NCBI GenBank assembly: GCA_036346275.1
Contig: CM070718.1
Coordinates: 56,238,188 to 56,302,187 of the forward strand
Direction: 5' to 3'
Length of the DNA stretch: 64,000 nt
Source: Otatea glauca
Taxonomy: Eukaryota; Streptophyta; Magnoliopsida; Poales; Poaceae
The position numbers and the translations under genes are program-made. Below the pieces are notes generated by a model. It had not been told where the DNA came from. It worked only from the letters and a program-made list of their open reading frames with translations, and searched no databases. The stretch's first letter is position 1. Every line of letters starts with the position of its first letter. Of this stretch, positions 11,001 through 21,415 are shown piece after piece.

Positions 11001-11688
11001 GAATAGCGCGCTCATGTATTGAGCATTGCTCGGGATTCTGATCAAGGGTAGATTTTCATAAACAAAACATGGAAGGGGTAGCTGTGTGCCAAGTGTTAAA
11101 ATGAGCTATTAAAAGGTGTGTGCGAGAATCTTGATGAAAAACCATTTGAAGAAATTAGTATTACTTATAACTGTTCCTTTGCTTTAATTTAAATAAGATC
11201 TTGGTTTAAAAATCTTTGTTGATGCAAAAGAACCATTTAAGCCCAACCTTTGGAATAAGCTTTGCATATAGTAATAGCGTTGCATCACGAGCATTACTTG
11301 TTGAGTGCCTTGTGTACTCATCCCACCTTGCTTATCAACCCCAACATCGGTGAAGGAGACTACACGGTTTGGGAGGAGGAGTACATTGAGGACCCGAGCA
11401 ACTAGGGGCAAGCCAGTCGGTTGCTGTGGCAAGATGAAGGCTTCCGCGACATTTGTTTATGTTCATTGCTATTTCTTTTCTCTGAATAATGTAAGCCCTG
11501 TGTGGTGTCTTATCTGTAAGGAGACCATAAGGTCGCATACAACTCGGTTTATATACATGTTTGCACTAATTATTCTTATATCTTCGTGAATATCCGTGAT
11601 GTGCAACCTGTATGATTGTGTGTGCTAAGCGTGATCTGGGTCGCACGAGAATACAGAGGGTCCGGATCTGCAGGTTCGGGTCCCGACA
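8042..11688 (+). repeat. 3' LTR of element A (3647 bp)
   Basis: The LTR starts TGTAACACC and ends CCCGACA. A collinear relative of 3667 bp stands at 25039-28705. Inside are an AT-rich head, a GC-rich middle (8380-9670) whose apparent ORFs on both strands lack protein motifs, TGACGTCA boxes near 9664 and 9721, a palindromic CTCTGCAGAG box at 10978-10987 and a GAGTGC...GTACTCA hairpin at 11303-11320. Confidence 0.88.
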
Positions 11689-11843
11689 TCGGAGTTGAGA
11701 ATGCTGTCGACGACGAAGAGTACAATCAATTCGATGAGCTTCCTCCTTTCGGAGAGGACGTTGACCTACGTCTCATGGAAGAGAGTGAGGACGAAACTAC
11801 ATACATACGCCGCGATCATAACGAAGGTCGAATCGTAGCTTAG
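11689..11843 (+). pseudogene. C-terminal tail of a CACTA transposase-like protein
   Basis: Directly after element A, a frame reads DDEEYNQFDELPPFGEDVD, then an acidic stretch, ETTYIRRDHNEG and a TAG stop at 11841-11843. An acidic DELPPF tail followed by Y-R-x-DHNEG resembles the C-termini of plant CACTA proteins carrying the TNP2/DUF4216 region; this is from memory of the family. The rest of the gene would lie on the other side of element A, outside the window. Two copies of TTTTCTCATATGTAACAATT (11868 and 11897) follow in the presumed 3' untranslated region. Confidence 0.5.
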
Positions 11844-12160
11844 TTGTCCTAATTAAATACATGTTTATTTTCTCATATGTAACAATTAATGTATTCTTTT
11901 CTCATATGTAACAATTTGTGTGAATTAAACTTCATCTGTGTGAATTTTTGTATTTGTGTCAAATTTTTGAAGCAATGGTTGGTCTACTGCATTTGTGCGA
12001 ATTTTGTAAGCATTATTTGATATTGAAAATATTAAAACTATTAAAAAAGTGAGCAATCTGTATTTTTAGAATTTTATACAAAGGTCAAAATCAAGGGGAA
12101 ATATTTAAAAGAAATATTACATGTCCTTAAAGTTTGAGTTCATTGACCTGAACTTACATA
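11844..12160. other. AT-rich non-coding sequence after the transposase tail
   Basis: It contains a 29-bp tandem duplication at 11868-11917. I see no gene; it is probably a 3' untranslated region and spacer. Confidence 0.5.
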
Positions 12161-12440
12161 TCACTGCTAGTTATATCATTAACCGGCAGTGATAGTGGCC
12201 TTATCACTGCCGGTTAATGAAATAACCGGCAGTGACATTTAAGTATCACTGCCAATTCTATATATTACCCGGCAATGATACTTAAGTATTCATCAGTTAA
12301 TTATATAACCGCGGTGATATATAAATATCCTTGCCGGTTCTACATATTACGGCGGTGATAAATCAACTTCTTTGTTGGTTATAAATGTGACGGCGGTGAT
12401 ATTTAGTCCTTGCCGATTTTGTGGAGACCGGCGGTGATAA
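12161..12440. repeat. Left repeat array of CACTA 2
   Basis: About ten copies of ACCGGCAGTGATA or the complement TATCACTGCCGGTT stand in both orientations, as in the 3' array of the same element. The array ends only a few bases before a TATA box, so it could regulate the second gene as well as bind transposase. Confidence 0.85.
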
Positions 12441-12447
12441 TCGATCC

Positions 12448-12456
12448 TATATATAT
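12448..12456 (+). promoter_or_regulatory. TATA box of the CACTA 2 second gene
   Basis: CTATATATA lies immediately before a GC-rich, C/T-rich transcribed-leader-like segment (12465-12715). The spacing to a start near 12480 fits a plant core promoter. Confidence 0.6.
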
Positions 12457-14609
12457 TGAAGCGCGCGCGCCCTCCACTCGTTCCGCCCGACCTAACGTCA
12501 CCACCTCCTCGTAGCTCCCCGCCATCTCCCCGCCGTCGCCTCGGAGTGCACCGCCGTCGCCTCGCCTCTGCGCGCATCCCCGCCATCTCTCCGCCGTCGC
12601 CTCGGAGTGCGCCGCCGTCGCGTCGAGAGGCGCCGCCGTCGCGTCGGAGTGCGCCGCCGTTGCCTCGACCTCCCCGCGCCGCATCGCCTCAGAGTGCGCC
12701 TCCTAGCTGCGATCTTGATCATAGTGGGTATTAATAGGTTTGGATGATTCATTGATTATTAGAATTTAGCATCTGAGTTGGATGGAACTTGGGTTATGTT
12801 GTATGATTTTGCTTAGGTGATGGTCCGCTTAGCAAAGTTCAAATATTGATGATTAGTTATCTGCTCTACCTTCTTGAAAGTTTTAGTTCTTTAAGACTTT
12901 TGACCTTGCGACTTTCTGAAACTTTAAACAACAGAATACAAATTTCTATGATATTTGTGTGCTAATGCCGAAATTGTGTGAATTTAGAATTTAATGTAGT
13001 GATGTTCAAATGACAAATTCGATGTAATGTAAGTAACCCTTGGATCATGTCCATTCCATTGAAGATTCAATTCGTCTCATTTTCCTTAATCACGATTGAT
13101 AAGGTGTTATTTCGTTGCTACCATGTAGATTAAATGTGAGCAGCTCATTTATAGATAACTAAAGCAAGGGGTAGGATTGTACGTTGTGAGTGTTAACCAA
13201 ATACAAAGATACTGAGATGTAAATAGGAAATGAGATCGCTAATGTAGCTTTCAAACTTTTGTTTTTCTTTTTCTTCAAGGTGATATTAAAGATGAATCAT
13301 GGACAAACTGATAGTTTTCTATTCTTTTACAACTGATTGAGTTTGTGTATAGCGGATGAAAGAGAAATCACTCATGGAGATACACCAAAAAATACTTTTT
13401 GTTAGTTGTATGCAAACTCAAATATCGCACTTTATATTTGTAAGGAAATTTAAGCTCAATGGTTTCATATGTAGCTGGTTGTTTAAGAAATAGATGATCT
13501 CATATCATTGATACAAAGTCATGAGCTCTGATAAGAAGTCTTTATTCTCTTACAAGTAGTACTCAATAATTAAATTGCCATTCTGCTATGAATTTGTAGT
13601 CTTTTACGGCTAGATTGATACTAAAATGCAAAATGAGTTAGCGAAATTATGTGACATTAAATCATTAGCTAAATTATGTGACTTTAAATCATTAACACTT
13701 GTATAATTCTTCTCTCTTGTACAGATAGCAAAGTTGTGCATGATACCTGCATCATGTCTTTTGGAGGTTGTCTTTGATCATGTACATTATTCAAGGGTCA
13801 CAAAGCTGAGCAAAGCTCTGTACTGAAATGTTTCTAGAAAATGATAAAAAAAGTTTAAGGACATTAATTGATTTAAACATTCTCGGCCTCCAAAAGTTAG
13901 ATATACGAAACAAGATCTAGAATCCTTTATGCCTGCTGGTACGTTATATTTTCGGTGTCATGGAAAAATAATTGCTTGAATAGAAGCCCTTCTATCCATT
14001 CTAGGAAATTATGTATGTGCAGATTGAAGTCTTCTGTGTATTTCCAACATTGCTGATATGTGGTTTGTAAGGTGATTAAGTATCATATATTGCCTCTTCG
14101 ATGTTTTAATTAGTTCTTCATGAACCATTATCGCAATTGGTGGATTAGATGTTAGCAACTTAGAACTGTTGTAAAGATGTGTATGTATCCTCGAAAGATG
14201 TATATGTGTATATATCCTCGAAAGATGTATATGTGTATGTATCCTGGAAAGATGTCTGTGGTGTAAGTATTTGAAGTTCTGTACATTCATGTTTAAGGCA
14301 TACAAAATGTGTTAAGATGATTTGGATATATGACTATTCAATCCACATGTCGACGTTTAGGTTGCCGTTTTTATACTTGCCACTTCTTCATGATTTGCCT
14401 TTATCCATCCTGTTGCACTTGCTGTCATACTTGTCACACAGTCGTAGTTGTGCACCTGCCTTTTGGGAAAAAACTTAGTAAACAAGCATGTTACAGTGTC
14501 GAATATGTAAACATCTTATCTCGGGATTAACTTTAATGTCAATATTCATTTGTATGTGTCTTTAAAAAATGACCTTGTTAATTTGAAATTTCTGGTAAAC
14601 TTGCTAGGA
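12457..14609 (+). other. GC-rich leader and long intron of the CACTA 2 gene
   Basis: 12465-12715 is rich in CGCCGTCGC repeats that open frames on both strands but show no protein family, fitting a 5' untranslated leader. A donor-like GTGG|GTATTA follows near 12728. The AT-rich rest up to 14609 has no gene. It holds two tandem repeats: 27 bp twice at 13639-13692 and about 27 bp three times at 14173-14247. Confidence 0.55.
14173..14247 (+). repeat. 27-bp tandem repeat in the CACTA 2 intron
   Basis: Units at 14173-14193 (short), 14194-14220 and 14221-14247 share AAAGATGTATATGTGTAT and end ATCCTCG or ATCCTGG. Confidence 0.85.
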
Positions 14610-16430
14610 ATGGCCTCAAACAAAGGACAAGTGCTGGAGGGAGTTGGGCCCTCAAATATGGACGAAGGAGGAAGGGGTAATCCGAACCATAGCCCAACAT
14701 CCTATCTGAACTTGCAGGATCCTGCCATGGACCAACCTGATGTTACTAATGTAGGCGAGTTAAAGTTTTAGTACACTGTGGTTCACAAAACATTGTAGGC
14801 CCAGAAGACTAATAATTAAGAAGATCAAATTGCAGGCTCAGACGTCTGATCAACGAAGGCAGCGTGCAAGTCGTGGTCCGAACAAGATGCCTAAAGGAAT
14901 TTTTAACATAGTGGAGCTCTCGGCGATCGGGAGCTGCTATACGAGTCATCATTGGGGCGTCTGGGACAGACTGCGGGGTTCTTGCTAGGGATGATGTGCC
15001 CATCAGCTATAGATCATGGATTGGCCGTGGAGGTGACCCATGGGTGGTACCCAATGACCTGAAGAACTCGTTATGGGACAAGTGAAACAAGTTTTCAGTT
15101 CCCCAAGGGACCGAGCTGGTTGCAAAGAAACGAGCACTGCATCATGTGCTGAGCGTGGAAGAATTGGAAGACAAGACCAAACAAGAATTATGTGAAGAAG
15201 AATGAAACGCCGAATTTTGACACGTACCCAAAGTTAAGGGAGTTTTGGGATGAATTTGTGGCGTATAAGAGGTGCGAAGAAGCTCACATAGTAAGTCAAA
15301 GGAACAAAGCAAGCGCAGATAAGAATATTCACCCTCACAAACTAGGAGCAGGAGGGTGCGTGAAGAAAATACCGGCATGGGATCGGTCAGAAGAAGAGCT
15401 AACCCATGGGTATAATTCCTGCGATGGCGCCTTAGCGAGCGATCGAAGCCTTTGGTTGCTTGGGAGGGGTGCTACTATCTCGGATGATGGCGACTTAAGC
15501 TTTAGAAGCGATAGAGAGCAGGAAGTCTTGAGCGAATCACAGATGCTCACATGCAGTCTTCCCAAGGATATTTCACACCACGAAGGGAGAATGATGAGCT
15601 AACCGTACCCTGGGTAACAAGGAGCATCCAGGTCGCACCAGAGGAGTTGGTTTGGTCACGTGGAAAGAGGCATTCGCCGCAGACGCATGGTTGTACAAGC
15701 ATTCAAAGAGATTAAGAGAAGATCAACTAGAGCGTCGGATAAAGATCTTTGTGGCGAGGCGTTAGAGAGCAGAGGCGGAACTAGATAAAGAAGGCGACAA
15801 AGCATGTGAAAGCTGTCGACTCACGACCGCCACCCGGTGAAAGCTACGAGCTCATCGGTCCGGTGCTCGTAAGAGCAACGCAAGCGTCCCGAGGATTCCC
15901 GAAGAGCATGGTGCATTTTCTGTGGATAACATCAAAGAACCGACACCGTGCAAGCTACATTTGGCGCACATGGCATTAACATAAAGGTGGTCGAGGCGTG
16001 GCTTGGCCATGCCAAGAGTCGCGAGTTTTGCAATGCCGCCCGATACCACGAGGATTCGCCGGTCGAAGTGGGCGGTGTAGTCGCCAATACCAAAAATATT
16101 GGTAGAGATACAGCGGGATGGAAACAAAAATTAGGAGAAAGCGTGCATGGCTTCCTCGCGTGGCGCAAGAGCTTGATTAAGTTTGGCTCGGACGATGAGG
16201 CGACGAAGATGATGATCACCGCACTCTCCACACGAGACCTCCCGCCCTTCTCGCCGCCAACGGAAAAGTCCAACTCCTCCATGGCACCAACCACAAAAGC
16301 CCGACTCCTTCCCCAAAATCTGAAAGAATCGAACACGGGAACATCTCTGCAGTCGGCACCGTCCTCGAAGAAATCTCAACCATCTGCGAACCCAGGACAA
16401 TCCCAGAAGAAATTATCGGTGACATGGTGA
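14610..16430 (+). pseudogene. CACTA 2 transposon protein, N-terminal and central part
   Basis: ATG at 14610 opens MASNKGQVLEGVGPSN, with a donor GTAGGC at 14752. The next exon reads RGPNKMPKGIFN and, after frame changes, YPKLREFWDEFVAYK, NIHPHKLGAGGCVKKIPAWD and REQEVLSES; later WKEAF-like and IKEPTPCKLH pieces near 15940. This order (LREFWDEF, a HxLGxGG block, a TPCKLH block, a proline/serine-rich hinge) is typical of the plant CACTA protein that precedes a Ulp1 domain. Stops and indels between 15060 and 16200 break the frame. The Ser/Pro/Lys-rich hinge is readable at about 16190-16430. Function in transposition is not established for the family. Confidence 0.72.
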
Positions 16431-17010
16431 AGAAGAACAGAAAAAGCATGTAAGCGCATGCGTAACATCTCACTTTAAAAAGGTGCCATCATGTAAGAAG
16501 ACTAAAGTTGATCCGCCGGCGCAAAAGTTTTTCTTGAGTATGGCAAAAGTGCAAAAGACGGGCAAGCTTCGAACCTTGCAAAATGTCGGACTACGGCGCA
16601 TATCCGTAAAGCAATACTTGCGGCGGCTAATGCCGACACGTTAAGCGGGATGCTCAAGCGGATCTTTGCTCAACTAGATGCTCGGCGCACGGTCTAAGGT
16701 GGAAGTTCGTTATGGGAAAACCGCTGGTTGAACCAGCTCATTTCAACAACCTTACAACATAACTGTGGCGCGTCCATCAGTGGTACATGCAGCACTCCAA
16801 CGATGGTATGGAGGCGTTCGCAGTCAGATACACAGAGCAAGATTTCCACAATGGGGATAACATCTGCTGGGTTCTTTTCATGGAGTTGTATATGTTGTAC
16901 TAGCAAGATGCCCTGGACGTGAATATACTTAGACTACGAACTTTGTAAGTTTGTCCGTATATCGTTGAGCATTTTTGTACCGTTTAATTGCATGTCTAAC
17001 TTCTTTCTTA
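16431..17010 (+). pseudogene. CACTA 2 gene, decayed linker before the protease domain
   Basis: Fragments such as FLSMAKVQKTGKLRTLQNVGLRRISVKQY (in pieces, near 16530-16610) connect the hinge to the Ulp1 domain. Frame changes and stops are frequent. No separate gene is seen. Confidence 0.5.
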
Positions 17011-17016
17011 TGTAGA

Positions 17017-17850
17017 ATGGAGATACAGACATGTAGAAGAAATAACAATGACAATCTAGCATTCCTAGATCCGGGGCTCGTCAACGAGAAGCTTGTGAAC
17101 GACAATCCACAAGTCGTTGAAGACTATTTATTTAAAACTTTTTTGAAGCTGCAATACAAAACCTCCGTACTTTTACCCTATAACTTCAAGTACGTATCTC
17201 CTTACTTCTAATATCGTTTTACTATTTTTGTGTAACACGTACGATGTGGGAGTAATTGACTACGTTGACATATATGTGCAGGTTTCACTGGGTCCTCCTC
17301 GTCATCCAGTTAGATGCTAGCAGAATTTTTGTCTTGGACTCCAGGAGAAAACAAACTAATCTGTACCAAGACCTTTGGGACATGCTGAACAGATAAACTT
17401 GATCGTTGCGTTATTACTCTAGCAAAATTCCATTCTATTGCATTTAAGTTTAATTACTATTCAAAATCATTCATAGGGCTTTCGTACGGTACTGCAAGAA
17501 AAGTGTTCGGTATCGTTCATACAGGAAAATTTTTGAAATAATAAATGACTTTCCATGCATGAGGCAGGACCCCGGAAACAATTTATGTGCATACTATGTA
17601 TGTACAAATATTCATTCAATTGTCACGAAGAGTGTCGGCTATAACGAAGCCATGGTACGTAATTACATATTGATGCCTTTTTTTCATTTAACAAATATCA
17701 TCATTAATTAACTTCCTTTTTTCTTCAAAAACAGCGCTCCAAACTGAGAACCAATAAGTTATTCTTGATGAAATTATAGCAATTCAGAGCAGATCGCGGA
17801 TTCATTCATGATGAGATCATCAATCCAAGCGGCAAGTTCCACGAGTAGCC
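17017..17850 (+). pseudogene. Ulp1-like (peptidase C48) domain of CACTA 2
   Basis: Exons: 17017-17190 (LAFLDPGLVNEKLV, then TSVLLPYNFK), 17282-17396 (FHWVLLVIQLDASR, VLDSRRK, LWDMLNR), about 17478-17655 (NDFPCMRQDPGNNLCAYYVC) and about 17735-17850 (FIHDEIINPSGKF). The catalytic set of the SUMO-protease fold is readable: His codon 17286-17288, Asp codon 17337-17339 and Cys codon 17586-17588 in NNLCAYYVC, with a Q upstream in RQDPG. Family knowledge: Ulp1/C48 proteases cut SUMO from targets; CACTA and MULE copies have unknown substrates. Introns with GT-AG borders separate the exons. A stop in the last exon (near 17778) argues for a pseudogene, although the active site is kept. Confidence 0.75.
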
Positions 17851-18149
17851 TCATCGTCCTCATTCCTTCGACCTAGGCAGCGTGACATGTCTACTTGACT
17901 CTTCATCTGTAGTCCTTGCGAATCAAAGTGAATGGGATGAGATGTAGTCGAGCTACATTAATTGTAAACAAATCATTGTAAAAACAAAATATTGTGATGC
18001 TTAATTTAATATATTTGAATTATGATTTTAACGATGCTTCATATATACATGGATATATTTGAATTATGATTTGAGCGATGTTTTATATACTACATATGGA
18101 CCTTGTATAAACAATTGTATAAAAATATATATATTGCACAAAAATATGC
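17851..18149. other. 3' untranslated region of CACTA 2
   Basis: AT-rich with a repeated TATATTTGAATTATGATTT (18009 and 18055). No gene seen. Confidence 0.5.
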
Positions 18150-18554
18150 AAGCTTGTCGCTTGCCGGTTCTTGGAGAAAACGGCGGTGATATCTATATCA
18201 CTATCGGATTTTGGTACAACCGGCGGTGATAGTTCGATATCACTGCGGGTTTATGTATAACCGGCGATGATAATGATCATCACTGCGGATTTTGGTTTGA
18301 TCCGCGGTGATAGTTCAATATCACTTTGCGGTTGTAGGTAGAACCGGCGGTGATAATCTATCACTGCCGGATTTTGGTTTGATCCGGCGGTGATAGTTCA
18401 ATATCACCGCGGTTGTAGGTAGAACCGGCAGTGATAATTCTTATCTTCTGCGGTTCTGAGCGGCGGTGATAATCCCGAGTATCACTGCCGACCAATCACT
18501 GCTGGCGCCAATGACCGGCAGTGATGGGGTTTTGGAACCGGCAGTGATGTGCTG
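18150..18554. repeat. 3' subterminal repeat array of CACTA 2
   Basis: Around fifteen copies of ACCGGCGGTGATA/TATCACTGCCGG alternate in orientation, with larger repeated spacers (TTTTGGTTTGATCC, TTGTAGGTAGAACC). It matches the left array. Confidence 0.88.
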
Positions 18555-18567
18555 TTCTGTAGTAGTG
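18555..18567 (-). repeat. 3' terminal repeat of CACTA 2
   Basis: TTCTGTAGTAGTG is a CACTACTACAGAA-type end in reverse complement. Confidence 0.82.
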
Positions 18568-19389
18568 ATAAGTGGTGGAGATCCTTTCTTCGACATACAA
18601 CTCTACTTCCAATAACTGAAATACAATTATATTTGTTATATATGATTAATACGCCTTTGTTATAATCTGGCCCCACCAAAATAAATGGTGGAGATCCGTT
18701 TCTTTTTATCCCAATTAATGTGAGAATTTCTAGAATTTAAGATTATTGTGGGATTTTCTTGCCCTTAAAATGAAAAATATGTTTTGAATATCTTCGGTTG
18801 TTTTTATATATATAGATACATTCATTCATTCATGGACTTCAAACACACAAATAAATTATCTCCCTCTCTAAGAGGAGTGCCATCTACAAATCGTGAACAA
18901 TTGCACTGATATTCTAGTACTACAAACTTGTATAAATTATTGTACAAGACGATCGAGATGGGCCAAATGTGCAGTCACATGCATTCAATACTCGTCCCCT
19001 TATCTCTCATAGTCTATGAGACTGACTACCAGGATTTGGTCTCGAGAGGTAATCCTAAAAAGCTTTCTAGGACATTTTACAGTGTTACTTGAGATACCTC
19101 CCGTCTAAAAATAATTCTGTGCAACCATGAGGGCTATTTCAGCAATGAATAAAATGTATCATCTAAATCCTCAAATTTATGAAATCTGCTTGGGAATTCT
19201 CCCCAATGTATAAACTACCTTATTCTGAAGAAATAATCTCGTTTCATCATGTTCTGCATATAAATCCTATCAGCCAAATAACCCTATATATTATGATCAA
19301 ATCAAAGTTGATGATCAAATCAAAGTTGATTCTTGAGAATTTAAAAAGGGTGGTTATGACATGATGTCAATTGTGGATATTTTGACTAA
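18568..19389. other. AT-rich sequence without recognised gene
   Basis: It contains a 15-bp tandem duplication (TGATCAAATCAAAGT, 19296-19327) and a GTGGAGATCC echo at 18576 and 18690. It may include the start of LTR H, which I cannot place. Confidence 0.4.
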
Positions 19390-20227
19390 AAACTGAAAAT
19401 AAAACTATGGTTTAGATGCGGGCAATTATTGGCAATAACCGGTTGTGCAAGTGTTAGACTTGTACGTAGTGTAGGGAGAAGTATTGCCCGTGTCGGATTA
19501 AGGACCAAGCTATGGGTTGTTTTCAAGCCAAGAACTCCGTGCAACCATAAGTGCTAGCTATTATGGGGCAGCCTTAATCTATTAAGTTGCTTAGATCAAG
19601 CTTTACACATTGGTAGGTTGGAGATAGTATGAGTACTCCTTTTGAGGTTTGCTTGTGAGGGGCTTCCACACTGCGGTGTGGGTAAATGCATGTCGGTATA
19701 ACGGTGTATGCCTTGTTATGGGAAGAAACCGTTTCTTGCAGAGATGGACTGCCAATATTGTTGATCTATATACAGAGATGGTCTGTCATGTTTTACTTAA
19801 TTATATTTCTTCTTCCATAACAAGGGTTCAACGTCATCGGGCTGGTGCAAAATTAAGTCTAGACAATGTAACGATTATGTTATGATCACTTTGCAGCACA
19901 CCTAAGGAAGTGAGCTAATAGCTTGCACAAAGAGCCGATCAATTCTTGTGTGTAAAACTGTACACCTCTACAGAGTGTAAATCTAATTAATTAGCCGCTC
20001 CTATGGTCAAAGGCACTTGGTAACGTTGTCACGTAGCTAAATGTTTTATTATTTTAAAATGTAAATATTTTCTCTTGTTTTGCCTTGCTTCGGCAAAGAT
20101 TGTGATTATGCCACGAGTTGGTAGGAAATTGGACATCTCGACGCTCACGTCATGGAGGACTGTGAGTTATTACTTGTGCTCTATTGTTACTTATTTCTTA
20201 TCAGTCAAACTTTCTTTTCTTAAATTC
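19390..20227 (+). repeat. LTR H, left portion (split by element E)
   Basis: 19950-20227 has an inverted counterpart at the window's right end (63727-64000), including GGAGGACTGTGAGT and the CTCTACAGAG box at 19966-19975. The sequence breaks at 20227 and resumes at 61735; the inverted copy reads straight across. The region from 19390 to 19950 is assigned by its resemblance in layout to other gypsy LTRs and is less certain. A short inverted repeat (19711-19728 with 19806-19825) lies inside. Confidence 0.65.
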
Positions 20228-20263
20228 TGTCGGGGATCGTTACCCTCGCCACGTGTAAGCATC
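20228..20263 (+). repeat. Remnant of the 5' LTR of element E
   Basis: 36 bases are identical to the start of the 3' LTR at 60944. The two copies diverge right after AAGCATC, where this one joins pol. Confidence 0.88.
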
Positions 20264-20265
20264 GC

Positions 20266-21412
20266 CCCGGCAGATATGCTAGGAGTCCCGAGGGAGGTGA
20301 TCGAGCACAAATTACAAACAAGGCCTGGCTGCAGGCCCGTGCGCCAGAAACTGCGGCGCTTCTCCCCAGAAAAGGTGGCAATAATCAGGGAGCATCTCAA
20401 CAAACTCGTAAAGGCCGGCTTTATTCGCGAGATTGACTACTCCGAATGGCTGGGCAACCCGGTGATTGTACAGAAAAAAGGCGGGAAGTGGAGGACGTGT
20501 GTCGACCACACGGGTTTGAATTCGGTGTGTCTGAAGGATAACTTCCCCCTTCCACGCATAGACCAGATCGTGGACTCCACCGCCAATGCCAAGATGTTAA
20601 GCTTCCTCGACGCCTACTCCGGCTACCATCAGATCAAGCTTGCTGCAGGAGACGAAGACAAGACAGCCTTCGTCACGTCGTTCGGGATGTTCTACTTCAC
20701 CACCATGTCGTTCGGTCTCTGCAATGCTGGGGCAACGTTCCAGCGGCTAATGTCTAGGACCTTCGACCCCCAGATCGGGCGGAACCTCGAGGTCTACATC
20801 GATGACATCATCGTCAAGAGCTCTTCCGAAGCCGACCACATCAATGATCTCGCGGAGACCTTCGCCAACTTGAACAGGCATGGTATCAAGCTCAATCCAG
20901 AGAAGTGTGTCTTTTGTGTGACCTCGGGCAAGGTGCTCGGCTACATGATCTGCATCTCGGGAGTAGGCCCGAACCCAGAGAAGATCAAGGTGATCGAGAA
21001 GATGATCGCCCCGACGTCGACCAAACAGATCCAATGCCTCGTCGGCCATGTGGCCGCCCTCAGTCGATTCATCTCGAAGCTTGAAGAGCACGGGCTGCCA
21101 TTCTTCAAGACCCTGCGCAAGCATTGGGGCTTCGAGTGGACCCTCGAAGCCCAGCGATCCTTTGATGAGCTAAAGTCGTACCTCTCGAGCCGTCCACTGC
21201 TCACGACCCCGCAGCCGGGCGAAGCGCTGCTGCTCTACCTCACGGCCGCAACCCAAGCCATCAGTGCCATCCTGGTGGCCGAGCGAGATGGCCATCTGCA
21301 TTCGATCTACTATATCAGCGAAGTGCTTCACGAGTTAAAGGAGCGTAACCCTCAGTTCCAGAAGCTACTCTACGCTCTTTTCATGGCCTCGCGCAAGCTT
21401 TGGCATTACTTT
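20266..21412 (+). pseudogene. pol: Element E reverse transcriptase
   Basis: The frame from ADMLGVPREVIEH runs unbroken to a TAG at 21413-21415. RT blocks in order: VRQKLRRFSPEK, FIREIDYSEWLGNPVIVQKKGGKWR, DNFPLPRIDQIVDSTA, LSFLDAYSGYHQIKL, TTMSFGLCNAGATFQR, the catalytic YIDDIIVK, the thumb, and the connection with LLYLTAATQAISAIL. The PRIDQIVDSTAG-like and FLDAYSGYHQI wording is typical of the Tat lineage. All three catalytic aspartates look present. A longer ORF beginning at 20075 is accidental: its first part is LTR H. The TAG stands where the RT-RNase H linker normally has Gln (HYF-Q-AH). Confidence 0.92.
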
Positions 21413-21415
21413 TAG

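Larger units (their letters stand above)
4799..11688 (+). mobile_element. Tekay/Del-type Ty3/gypsy element A, 3' portion
   Basis: The domain order is protease tail, reverse transcriptase, RNase H, integrase, chromodomain, polypurine tract and a 3.65-kb LTR beginning TGTAACACC and ending CCCGACA. Long LTRs and a C-terminal chromodomain are hallmarks of Tekay/Del chromoviruses. Gag and the 5' LTR are missing here, presumably on the far side of CACTA 1. The coding part is full of frameshifts. The 5 bases after the LTR (TCGGA, 11689-11693) should match the flank of the 5' LTR outside the window. Confidence 0.88.
12161..18567 (+). mobile_element. CACTA (En/Spm) transposon 2 with Ulp1-type gene
   Basis: The 3' end is clear: TTCTGTAGTAGTG at 18555-18567, complement of a CACTACTACAGAA terminus, followed by ATA as a possible 3-bp duplication. 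Arrays of ACCGGC(A/G)GTGATA repeats occur both at 12161-12440 and 18150-18550. Between them lie a TATA box, GC-rich leader, long intron and a multi-exon gene ending in a Ulp1 protease domain. No CACTA terminus is visible at the left array. Either the 5' end is eroded or the element extends left to include the transposase tail at 11689-11843. Confidence 0.78.

Noticed and set aside
12403..12752. Pro/Arg/Ser-rich ORFs near 12.5 kb
   Set aside because: They follow from CGCCGTCGC repetition in a leader downstream of a TATA box; no family resemblance on any frame.
19711..19825. Possible MITE bounded by CCTTGTTATGG inverted repeats
   Set aside because: The arms are short and imperfect, no target duplication is visible, and one copy cannot establish an element.
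20075..20265. N-terminal 60 codons of a 446-codon ORF
   Set aside because: This part is LTR H sequence before the AATTC duplication plus the E LTR remnant; it is in frame with RT only by chance.
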